DNA of 64,000 bases, taken from contig PFDP01000015.1 in assembly GCA_002772535.1 (NCBI GenBank), positions 44,903-108,902 on the forward strand, in the 5' to 3' direction. A program made the position numbers and the translations under genes. Positions 1 to 8,150 of this stretch are shown here, piece after piece; the stretch's first letter is position 1, and the number at the start of each line of letters is the position of its first letter. The notes below the pieces were generated by a model. The model saw only the letters and a program-made list of their open reading frames with translations, searched no databases and was not told where the DNA came from. The DNA comes from Candidatus Peregrinibacteria bacterium CG10_big_fil_rev_8_21_14_0_10_36_19. GTDB taxonomy: Bacteria; Patescibacteriota; Gracilibacteria; UBA1369; LOWO2-01-FULL-3.

Positions 1-760
1 TTAGATTTTTTGAAACCTCATCTGCCGTTTTTCCACGACTATATGAAAGTAAATTTAAAATGTTTTGCTGCTCTGAAGTTAAACTTAGTGGGATAACCAA
101 CTGCTGACTATCTTTGGTTTTTGTGAGATTTAACTCTTCAATAATTTCTTTTGCAGATGAAATTGGGTATGCACCAGATTTTTGAATGAGTTTTAGATTG
201 CCAGAAAAATCTTTGCGATCTAGATCTGCTGGGATTGTAAAAATTTGTCTATTTTGTTCCAAAGCATAGCGGGCAGTGATGAGGGCGCCCGAGGATTCGG
301 GCGCCTGAATTACCAAAGTAGCAAGTGAGAGCCCTGAAACAATTCTGTTTCTTTGAGGAAAAGTAAATTTTGTAGGATGTTGATCTGGCTCAAACTCTGA
401 AATTAATAATCCTTTTTTAGAAATCTCTTCTGCTAAATTTAGGTTTGATCTCGGCCAAATTTTGTTTATTCCGCTACCGAGAACCGCAATGGTTTTTAGA
501 TTATTTTTTAACGCGGCAGCGTGAGCTACTGCATCCACTCCTTGGGCGAGTCCCGAAATAATTGCGATATTGTAATTTGATAATTCTTCAACAATTTTTT
601 CTGTTATGTGTTTTGCATAGTTGGAAATTTTGCGAGTTCCAACTATCGCCAAAGATGGAGTTTTAAGAATTTTAATGTCTCCACGACAGTAAAGTTTCTC
701 TGGTGGATTAGGAATTTCTTTGAGCTGGTTTGGAAAATGTTTTTTAAAAATAATCTGCAT
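1..760 (-). CDS. dprA: DNA processing protein DprA/Smf, truncated by window edge
   Basis: Reverse-strand reading from ATG at 760: MQIIFKKHFPNQLKEIPNPPEKLYCRGDIK...SLAIVGTRKISNYA...IISGLAQGVDAVAHAAAL...TIAVLGSGINKIWPRSN...LISEFEPDQHPTKFTFPQRNRIVSGLSLATLVIQAPESSGALITARYALEQNRQIFTIPADL; Rossmann-like DprA core. Still open at base 2, so absent from the ORF track. Confidence 0.93.
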   Translation of the reverse strand, partial: MQIIFKKHFPNQLKEIPNPPEKLYCRGDIKILKTPSLAIVGTRKISNYAKHITEKIVEELSNYNIAIISGLAQGVDAVAHAAALKNNLKTIAVLGSGINKIWPRSNLNLAEEISKKGLLISEFEPDQHPTKFTFPQRNRIVSGLSLATLVIQAPESSGALITARYALEQNRQIFTIPADLDRKDFSGNLKLIQKSGAYPISSAKEIIEELNLTKTKDSQQLVIPLSLTSEQQNILNLLSYSRGKTADEVSKNL

Positions 761-802
761 ACAATTTTTGTAGCAGCTAGATTTAAATTTTTTCTAAATT
801 AT

Positions 803-1834
803 TTAAGCAATATTTATAATCCCACTTTGAGTAACCTCACCTATAACTTGAGCTTCAATGTTGTGAGCTTTTGCAGTTGCAATAATTTGATCTACATCGT
901 TAGAAACGATGATCATACCTACTCCCATATTCCATGTACGATAAGCCTCTTCCTTTGAAACATTACCAAGTTCAATTAGTTTTTTCATTACTTCATGAGG
1001 TTCGAAAAGATTGTCTAGATTTGCACCAAAACCATGCTTCTTAAGCAAGCGAGGAAGGTTTCCTGGAATACCTCCACCTGTAACATGCACAATACCTTTT
1101 AAATCTACTTTTGGAGATTCTTCAAAGCGACCATGCAAATCCATAATTAAACTAGTGTAAATTTTTGAAGGTGTTAGTACTACTTCTCCCCATGTCATTT
1201 CATGATCATATTTTTCAAATTCCCAATCTTCACCGTAGGCTTCTTTTAAAATATAGCGAACTAGAGTAAATCCATTTGAACGAATACCTGCTGAACGAAG
1301 TCCTATAATTTTGTCTCCCTCTTTGATGTTTTGACCATTGATAATTTTGTTCTTTTTTACAATGCTCATGGCAGTAGCATTCCATAAATACCCGTTTGTC
1401 ATATCGCTTAACTCTGCAATTTCGCCACCTGGAACCACAATCTTATGTTCTAGGGCAGCTGCTTCGAGTCCCGCCATTAATTGAGTAACTTTTTCGGCAT
1501 CAACTTTATTTACATCTAAAGTGTTGGAAACAGAAATTGTTTCTGCTCCTAAACAAGCTGCATCATCTGCAACCATAGCAACTAGGTCATAACCTAATGT
1601 GTTTAATTTACCAATTTTTTCGGCAACTTTAATTTTTGTTCCAACTCCGTCGTCATTCTGGATCAAGAAAAAATCACCCATATCAAGAGCTCCAGCAAAT
1701 CCGCCTTCGTCTAAAACTGGCTCACCTATCATACCTCTTCTGCCAATAAATGTGTTTTTAGCAGCAGTGTAGGCAATTTGCGAACACTTGTCTCCTAGTT
1801 CAATATTTACACCTGATTCTTCGTATGTAGCCAT
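803..1834 (-). CDS. purM: phosphoribosylformylglycinamidine cyclo-ligase
   Basis: PurM/AIRS family sequence (MATYEESGVNIELGDKCSQIAYTAAKNT...GLRSAGIRSNGFTLVRYIL...HVTGGGIPGNLPRLL). Confidence 0.95.
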   Translation of the reverse strand: MATYEESGVNIELGDKCSQIAYTAAKNTFIGRRGMIGEPVLDEGGFAGALDMGDFFLIQNDDGVGTKIKVAEKIGKLNTLGYDLVAMVADDAACLGAETISVSNTLDVNKVDAEKVTQLMAGLEAAALEHKIVVPGGEIAELSDMTNGYLWNATAMSIVKKNKIINGQNIKEGDKIIGLRSAGIRSNGFTLVRYILKEAYGEDWEFEKYDHEMTWGEVVLTPSKIYTSLIMDLHGRFEESPKVDLKGIVHVTGGGIPGNLPRLLKKHGFGANLDNLFEPHEVMKKLIELGNVSKEEAYRTWNMGVGMIIVSNDVDQIIATAKAHNIEAQVIGEVTQSGIINIA

Positions 1835-1837
1835 AGT

Positions 1838-2512
1838 TTATTTGTAAGTTGCGTTCTTTTTATCGCTTATTAACTTGCCGCGGTCAAGAGTAATTACCCT
1901 CTTTTTAATACCATTAACAATTTCTTTGTTGTGTGTAGCAAGAATTACTGTAGTGCCGTAGCTATTTATTTTTAACAATAGTTTGGCTAGAGCTAGGGCA
2001 TTTTCTGGGTCTAGATTACCTGTTGGCTCATCTGCAATTAACAATTCTGGGTTGTGAACTAATGCCCTTGCTAAGGCTGTCCTTTGCCTTTCTCCTCCTG
2101 AAAGTTGACGAGGAAATTGATTACGCTTTGTTTCTAGTCCAACCAATTTTAAAACTTCTACAGTACGCTTTTGAATAAAATCGTCTGTCATGCCATTTAC
2201 TTCTAGAGCAAAAGCTACATTTTCAAATACAGTTTTTTGAGGTAATAATTTGTAATCTTGAAAAACAATACCAATCTTTCTGCGGTACGCTTGAATTTCT
2301 GAAGATTTAAGTTTTGGAATTTCTAAATTATCTACATTAAGCATTCCCGAATCAATTGTTTTGGCACCGATTAGTGCATGAATTAATGTTGTTTTACCTG
2401 CACCAGAAGAGCCAACAATAGAAACAAACTCACCTCCATCAATACGAAAAGAAACGTCGTCTAAGACTTTTTCTTTGCCATATTTTTTACTAACATTTTC
2501 TACTATTATCAT
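1838..2512 (-). CDS. ftsE: cell division ABC transporter ATP-binding protein FtsE
   Basis: Walker A GSSGAGKTT, LSGGERQRTALARALVHNPELLIADEPTGNLDPENA signature typical of FtsE. Confidence 0.88.
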   Translation of the reverse strand: MIIVENVSKKYGKEKVLDDVSFRIDGGEFVSIVGSSGAGKTTLIHALIGAKTIDSGMLNVDNLEIPKLKSSEIQAYRRKIGIVFQDYKLLPQKTVFENVAFALEVNGMTDDFIQKRTVEVLKLVGLETKRNQFPRQLSGGERQRTALARALVHNPELLIADEPTGNLDPENALALAKLLLKINSYGTTVILATHNKEIVNGIKKRVITLDRGKLISDKKNATYK

Positions 2513-2551
2513 GGTTGTAAGTGTACCTGTGGAGGGTGAGAAAGTAAAATA

Positions 2552-3460
2552 TTAGCGATGAAATTTGTCGTGGATTTCCCTTAATTTTTTATCGGTAATG
2601 TGAGTATAAATTTGGGTTGTAGTTATGGAGCTGTGTCCAAGCATTTCTTGCACCGAGCGAATGTCTGCTCCATTTATTAAAAGCTCGGTGGCATAACTAT
2701 GACGCAAAGTATGCGGTGTAACTTTCTTTATTATCCCTGCTTTGAGAGCGTATTTCCTAACAATATTTTCTATACTTACTGTGGAAAGGCGGCGGCTTTC
2801 ATCGTCTAGCACATCCTCTTTTTTTACATTGCGACCATCGTTTATTATTAGTGGTTTGTAGTTGTCGTCTCGGTGTCTTAAATAAGTTGAAATTGCGTCA
2901 GCGGCTTTTTTGGAAAGAAAAACAATTCTAGGCTTTCTTCCCTTACCTCTAACCATAAATTCCCGCCTTTTTAGATCTACCTGATCTCTATTTAAGTTGT
3001 GTAATTCGCTAACACGAAGGCCTGTGGAATAGAGTGTTTCTAAAATAACTGTGTCTCTCAATCCTGATTTGCTGGTTTTATCCACTGCCTGAAAAATGCG
3101 AGTTAGCTCTTCTCTGCTTATTACTTCCACTGTTCTTTCTGGCACTTTTGCGAGTTCAATTTTTTCTGGAGCCAAAGTTTTTATATCATTTCTAATTAGA
3201 TATTTTAGGAAAGCTCTTAACGCAATAATGTGATAATTCTGTGTTTTAAGACTGAGTTTTTCTTCGCGATCGTTAACCAGTCTGTTTAAGTAAAGTCTAT
3301 AATTTTGGACTTTTTGAAGTGTAACTTTTTTAGGATCAAAAGGTTCAGCCAAAAAATCCTCAAATCTTTTGAGGTAGTGTCTATAATTTTCAAGAGTCTT
3401 GGGAGATTTATTTTTTGTGATCTCCAGATATTCTAAAAAATTATCGACTTGTTTACTCAT
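2552..3460 (-). CDS. tyrosine recombinase XerC/XerD family
   Basis: N-terminal SAM-like core-binding domain; catalytic TGLRVSEL, TPHTLRHSYATELL, LGHSSITTTQIYTH. Confidence 0.93.
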   Translation of the reverse strand: MSKQVDNFLEYLEITKNKSPKTLENYRHYLKRFEDFLAEPFDPKKVTLQKVQNYRLYLNRLVNDREEKLSLKTQNYHIIALRAFLKYLIRNDIKTLAPEKIELAKVPERTVEVISREELTRIFQAVDKTSKSGLRDTVILETLYSTGLRVSELHNLNRDQVDLKRREFMVRGKGRKPRIVFLSKKAADAISTYLRHRDDNYKPLIINDGRNVKKEDVLDDESRRLSTVSIENIVRKYALKAGIIKKVTPHTLRHSYATELLINGADIRSVQEMLGHSSITTTQIYTHITDKKLREIHDKFHR

Positions 3461-3746
3461 TTATTAGATCTCTAAGTTTTGAAAAAAAGTTGTTGAGGAT
3501 AACCTCACTTTCATCGTCTGTAACCTCACTAAAAATATTTGATTCTATGTCGTTAAGTTTAATGTTGAACTCTGTTACTTCTTCTTCACAGTTTTCATTT
3601 TGAGCGCGTTTTTTAATAATTGTATTAGAAAGTTTCACAAGGCTTTCTAAGATGTCTTGCATCTCCTTTCTTAATTCTCCATATACAGGAGTTAAAACCT
3701 GAAATACCTGTTGAGCTGCTGGCGAAAGATTAGATTGATTGTCCAT
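3453..3746 (-). CDS. hypothetical protein (start probably at MDNQSN)
   Basis: ORF 3453..3827; internal ATG at 3746 avoids overlap with the divergent dgt start at 3801. Confidence 0.55.
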   Translation of the reverse strand: MDNQSNLSPAAQQVFQVLTPVYGELRKEMQDILESLVKLSNTIIKKRAQNENCEEEVTEFNIKLNDIESNIFSEVTDDESEVILNNFFSKLRDLINE

Positions 3747-3800
3747 ATTTTGTTTTAAATTCGATATTATTGTATCATTAAGATCTCCTAACTTCAAACT

Positions 3801-4931
3801 ATGGTAAGCAAAGAACAGTTGGAACAAAATGAGAGAAATAGTTTGGCAACTTATGCAGTAAAAAGTGCTGACAGTACTGGAAGAAAATATGAAGAAAAAT
3901 CTGGATCAACTCGTTTAAATTTTCAAAAAGATAAAGACAGAGTAATTCATTGTAAGGCTTTTAGAAGACTAGATGAGAAAACTCAAGTGTTTATAGCCGG
4001 TAGTGGAGATCATTATCGTACTAGGCTTACTCACACAATTGAAGTTTCACAAATTGCGCGTGATTTAGCTAGAAGGTTGGGGCTAAATGAGGATTTATGT
4101 GAAGTGATTGCATTGGCTCATGATCTTGGCCACCCACCTTTTGGTCATGGAGGGGAAGATGCATTGGATCAGATGATGAGAAAATATGGTGGAACATTTG
4201 AACACAATGAACAAAGTAGAAGAATTGTGGAAGTTTTGGAAAAAAGATATCCCAATTTTGATGGACTTAATTTAACTCATGAAGTTTTAGATGGATTAAT
4301 TAAGCATCAAACTGCATTTGATCAAGCTGGTAAAAAATTTGAAAAAGCTGCTCATTTAGAGGCACAGGTGGTAAATATTGCCGATGAAATTGCATACACA
4401 AATCATGATATGGATGATGGTTTGAGATCTGGACTTATTAGTGTTGATGGTTTAAAAGTTTTTAAAATATGGCAATTGGCTGAGGAAGTTGTGCGAAAAG
4501 AATATGATTTAATTTTGGATGCAGACGTTTTTATAGCAAGAGTAATTAGTACAATAATTTCCCTCATGATTGAGGATTTGTGCTTACAAACAACTAAAAA
4601 CTTGGAAGAGTTTAAGATTGAAAGTGTTGAAGATGTAAAAAACTTTGAAGGTGTTTTGGCGAGTTTTAGTAATGAAATGAAGGAAATGGTGGCAGAGCTA
4701 AGAAACTTTTTGTTTAACAATTTTTACATGAATCCTGAAATTAATAGTTTGGTTACTAAAGGACAGGTGATGATAAAAAAATTATTTGAATTCTATATGG
4801 CTCACCCAAACGCTTTTCCTATGGAGAAATTTTTAAGAGATGAGGAAGGCATTGAAGTAGCGGTGAAAGATTATATTGCTGGAATGACAGATGGCTTCTT
4901 GACTAGTGAATTTGAAAAACATATAGTGTAA
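3801..4931 (+). CDS. dgt: deoxyguanosinetriphosphate triphosphohydrolase-like HD protein
   Basis: RRLDEKTQVF...HYRTRLTHTIEVSQIARDLAR...ALAHDLGHPPFGHGGEDAL (HD domain dGTPase). Confidence 0.93.
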   Translation: MVSKEQLEQNERNSLATYAVKSADSTGRKYEEKSGSTRLNFQKDKDRVIHCKAFRRLDEKTQVFIAGSGDHYRTRLTHTIEVSQIARDLARRLGLNEDLCEVIALAHDLGHPPFGHGGEDALDQMMRKYGGTFEHNEQSRRIVEVLEKRYPNFDGLNLTHEVLDGLIKHQTAFDQAGKKFEKAAHLEAQVVNIADEIAYTNHDMDDGLRSGLISVDGLKVFKIWQLAEEVVRKEYDLILDADVFIARVISTIISLMIEDLCLQTTKNLEEFKIESVEDVKNFEGVLASFSNEMKEMVAELRNFLFNNFYMNPEINSLVTKGQVMIKKLFEFYMAHPNAFPMEKFLRDEEGIEVAVKDYIAGMTDGFLTSEFEKHIV

Positions 4932-4952
4932 TTCGTCTAACTAAAGCTATTT

Positions 4953-5402
4953 ATGCTGTGTCCAAAATGCAAAAACAGAGATACTAAGGTCCTTGATTCC
5001 CGTGAAACAGATGGCTACAAAGCCGTCCGTAGAAGGCGTGAGTGTGAAACTTGTGAATATAGATTCACCACTTTTGAGCGTATTGAAACTAATAAATTTT
5101 TGGTTGTGAAGCGTGATGGGGTTAGAGAAAATTATGATAGAGAAAAACTTGAAAAAGGAATTTGGATTGCGTGCCAAAAACGAAAAGTAACTGAACAGCA
5201 AATAAGTAGCATGCTTGATGAACTGGAAGAAGCTTGGTCTGCGCTTGGGAAAGAAGTTTCCAGTAAAGTAATTGGAGACAATGTAATGGATGCACTTAAA
5301 GATATAGACGAAGTTGCATACATAAGATTTGTTTCTGTTTGCAGACAATTTAAAGATTTGGAAAGTTTCAAAAAGGAATTGGATAGTTTAAAGGGGAAAT
5401 AG
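4953..5402 (+). CDS. nrdR: transcriptional repressor NrdR
   Basis: MLCPKCKNRDTKVLDSRETDGYKAVRRRRECETCEYRFTTFERIE zinc ribbon plus ATP-cone. Confidence 0.97.
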   Translation: MLCPKCKNRDTKVLDSRETDGYKAVRRRRECETCEYRFTTFERIETNKFLVVKRDGVRENYDREKLEKGIWIACQKRKVTEQQISSMLDELEEAWSALGKEVSSKVIGDNVMDALKDIDEVAYIRFVSVCRQFKDLESFKKELDSLKGK

Positions 5403-5452
5403 GATGTCATGAGAGTTTAAGAGTGCTAATTTTATGCGATAAGGAGGGGCTG

Positions 5453-6400
5453 CTATTTATTTTGCCGCGCCCTTCTATATTCGACATCAAATTTACAAAT
5501 CTTGCCACCCAAGTCTATCCGCCACTTTTTCGGCTCATTTTCAACCGCGACTACTCCATTATGCATAAATTCATGATGAATTTTGCAAAGTGGGATCAGG
5601 TTTTTGTGGTTTCTCGTATGCGCGAAATAATCTTGATGATGTAGATGCTCATATGATTTTGTGCAGTTTGGATAAGCACATTTTCCATTGGTTTTTGATA
5701 TGGCTTTTTTGCGGATTTTTGCTGGGATGTATCGTGAAACTGGAATGTGTTCTCCCGAAGGGGCTTTGATGGGGTGGCTTTTCGTTGGCTGTGCGTCTGC
5801 GGGATTTTCGGCTTCGGAAAGCTGTTTTTTGTTTTTAGATTTTTCATCCCCGGGGATATTCTGGACTTTTTTGATAGATTGTTTCATAGCATCCTTGTGC
5901 GCTAAGTGCGCTTTGAATATAGCTTTTAGGGCTTCTTCATCACCATCAATCCCTAATTTCTCCTTAATTTTCCCAAACAAAAATTGCATTTCCGCGTCCA
6001 ACTCCACGCTAACCTTCTTCACAGAATTCCCGCGAAGTTCCTTAGAAAGCTCCTGCAGTGCAGGCTTGCTCATATGTTTTACTTTGTCCGCTAGGGCTGC
6101 GTCATTTTGGGCATTCGCAATTGTCGCAAAAAGCGCGACCTTATGCACACCCGCTTCTTTTAGAGCTTCTTTTAACTTCGGTGCTTCTACCAATTTTTCC
6201 TCCACCCACAGCGCTTTTTGCACAACTGCATAGCTCAAGCCGGCATATTTACAAGCATACTCATAAACCGAAGCACAGCCATAATCCTTATATATTTTGA
6301 GGCGATCTATCTCAGGCAGCATAGCCACCAACTCATTTACAATCCTCCGATTCTCCTTTCCAAGCGCACAAAACCTCACATGAATCTCTCTATTTGTCAT
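5453..6400 (-). CDS. HNH endonuclease-domain protein with DUF222-like helical N-terminus (HNH1)
   Basis: C-terminal HNH motif GKCAYPNCTKSYEHLHHQDYFAHTRNHKNLIPLCKIHHEFMHNG; N-terminus paralogous to ORF 51237..52133 and to the gene starting at 63952. Confidence 0.85.
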   Translation of the reverse strand: MTNREIHVRFCALGKENRRIVNELVAMLPEIDRLKIYKDYGCASVYEYACKYAGLSYAVVQKALWVEEKLVEAPKLKEALKEAGVHKVALFATIANAQNDAALADKVKHMSKPALQELSKELRGNSVKKVSVELDAEMQFLFGKIKEKLGIDGDEEALKAIFKAHLAHKDAMKQSIKKVQNIPGDEKSKNKKQLSEAENPADAQPTKSHPIKAPSGEHIPVSRYIPAKIRKKAISKTNGKCAYPNCTKSYEHLHHQDYFAHTRNHKNLIPLCKIHHEFMHNGVVAVENEPKKWRIDLGGKICKFDVEYRRARQNK

Positions 6401-6621
6401 AAAATTTTAGGTTATGAAGTGCCCTAAACATTAGCAAAAATCTTCAGAAAAATCAAGCCAAAACCCGCAGCAGAAAGCCAAAAATCCATAGTTTTTAACG
6501 CTGAGAAATAGCCCCCTGAAACACCATAAAAGCCCTCTGACGCGTGCCCCCACATACTTCCATCACAAAACTCAAAAAATCTAACTTCGCCCCCGCTTCC
6601 CCACGAAAAAAATCACCAAAA

Positions 6622-6815
6622 TCCATCCCAGGGATATATTAGGCATTTCCGCCAAAATATTGCATAATCTACCCCCAAACCTGCCCGCCTCAGGAGGGGA
6701 TATATTAGGCGTTTCCACCAAAATGTTGCATAATCTACCCCCCAATAAATCCGCCAAAAATTCCATCCCCGGGGATATATTAGGCGTTTTTGCTGAATTA
6801 TTATGTAATCATACT
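6622..6815 (-). repeat. three degenerate tandem leader units upstream of HNH1
   Basis: GATATATTAGGC at 6633, 6699 and 6774; units share GATATATTAGGCrTTTCCrCCAAAATrTTGCATAATCTACCCCC (third is more divergent). A related unit lies at 63652-63711 on the + strand. Confidence 0.85.
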
Positions 6816-6944
6816 TGCGAAAATTAAGTCCAAATCTACATGGATCGCGGGACGAAGTGTCACCATTTCCTCTCCACATCTAAGCTCTTGACTCACACGG
6901 CTCGATATTGTATAATGTTATATTAAAAACTAAAACAAAAATAT

Positions 6945-8048
6945 ATGTCAGTAAAACGTTTATTATTTTCAATCTTGGGTTCTGCCCTCGTTAGCGCGTT
7001 TCTTATGAATGCGGCTTTTGCAGATAGTAAAGTTTTGCGTGTTTCCACAGTTAATCATGATGATTTTGAGGCTGTGAAAGTAAAAGTTGCTGGTCAGGAT
7101 TTTGTGCATACGGTAAATGAAAAATGTGATTTCGAATATCCGGATGAAAAACTTTATAAGAGCCAAGTGGTTTCAGTTAGGCGAAAATTGCAAGTAGATG
7201 AAGGGGAAACTTTTAGAATCAAAGCTTTCCTACTAAATACAGGAAATACGCCTTGGTTTTCTAAAAAAAGTAATTGTGATGGTCCTAAAATGTCACTTGG
7301 TACTGATTTAGAAAGAGATAGAGATAGTGAACTTTATAGCAAAGATTTAGAAGGCTGGGATGGTGCAAATAGAATTTTTATGGATCAGTTAAGAGTTGAT
7401 CCAGGAGAAGTAGCATCTTTCACTTTTTATGCCAAAGCTCCAAACAGAGATGATATTTTAAAGGAATATTTTACACCTGTACTCGAAGGTATCGAATGGA
7501 TAGATGATTCTAACTTCAGTGTAGAAGTAGTTAGTGGGGATGTTAATGATAGTCCACTGGATATACGCAGAAAACTTAATTACAAATCTTTGAGTGGTTA
7601 TGCCAGTGATATTAATTTAGCTGGAAATAGAGAAATTTATGTAGATTTGAGTAAACAACAATTATACGCTGTTTTGGACGATAAAATTGTTCGTCAATTT
7701 ACAATTAGTTCTGGTGCGTACGATACACCTACACCTATTGGAGATTTCAAAGTTACTCTAAAACAAGAAGTGAGAGTTGGCAGTAAACCTCCTCACTATA
7801 TAATGCCTAAGTTTATGTGGTTTAAGAGTGGAGGATACGGTTTCCATGCCTTACCGAGTTTAAGAACTGACGGTGGTGCATTTTGGACAGAAGCTGTTAA
7901 TCATATTGGTCGTCCTGTGAGTCATGGTTGTATAAGACTTTTACCAGAAGATGCTGATTTCTTATTTGAATTTACAACTTTAGAAGATACGAAAGTTTCT
8001 ATTAGAAGAAAACAGGATCAAAAGGTTTCTGAATTAGAGAAAGTGTAA
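6945..8048 (+). CDS. secreted L,D-transpeptidase (YkuD domain)
   Basis: Signal peptide; REIYVDLSKQQLYAVLDDKIV...HIGRPVSHGCIRLLPEDADFLF (HxxxxxxSHGCIR catalytic motif). Confidence 0.92.
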   Translation: MSVKRLLFSILGSALVSAFLMNAAFADSKVLRVSTVNHDDFEAVKVKVAGQDFVHTVNEKCDFEYPDEKLYKSQVVSVRRKLQVDEGETFRIKAFLLNTGNTPWFSKKSNCDGPKMSLGTDLERDRDSELYSKDLEGWDGANRIFMDQLRVDPGEVASFTFYAKAPNRDDILKEYFTPVLEGIEWIDDSNFSVEVVSGDVNDSPLDIRRKLNYKSLSGYASDINLAGNREIYVDLSKQQLYAVLDDKIVRQFTISSGAYDTPTPIGDFKVTLKQEVRVGSKPPHYIMPKFMWFKSGGYGFHALPSLRTDGGAFWTEAVNHIGRPVSHGCIRLLPEDADFLFEFTTLEDTKVSIRRKQDQKVSELEKV

Positions 8049-8067
8049 AGTAATTTTTTATTGGTGG

Positions 8068-8104
8068 GCGCGGATTTATTTTATGGAAAATCCGCGCTTT
8101 TTTG
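8068..8104 (+). terminator. Rho-independent terminator
   Basis: GCGCGGATTTattttatggAAATCCGCGC followed by a T tract. Confidence 0.85.
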
Positions 8105-8150
8105 TTGTTTTAAAAATTTGAATACGGGGATATAATGTTGCTCCAAAACT

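Noticed and set aside
2552-3460. Phage integrase marking a genomic island
   Set aside because: Size, motifs and neighbours (ftsE, purM, dprA) fit a housekeeping XerC/D-type recombinase; no attachment repeats seen next to it.
4403-4720. Antisense ORFs such as 4403..4720, 5688..6233, 8670..9002, 30652..30846
   Set aside because: Lie opposite well-supported genes, lack recognisable domains and have shadow-ORF composition.
6581-6879. Overlapping minus-strand ORFs with repeated GGRLCNIL / GVDYAxFW.KxLIYP peptides
   Set aside because: These are translations of the tandem DNA leader units in two frames. No clear coding signature over the non-coding reading, so not called as genes.
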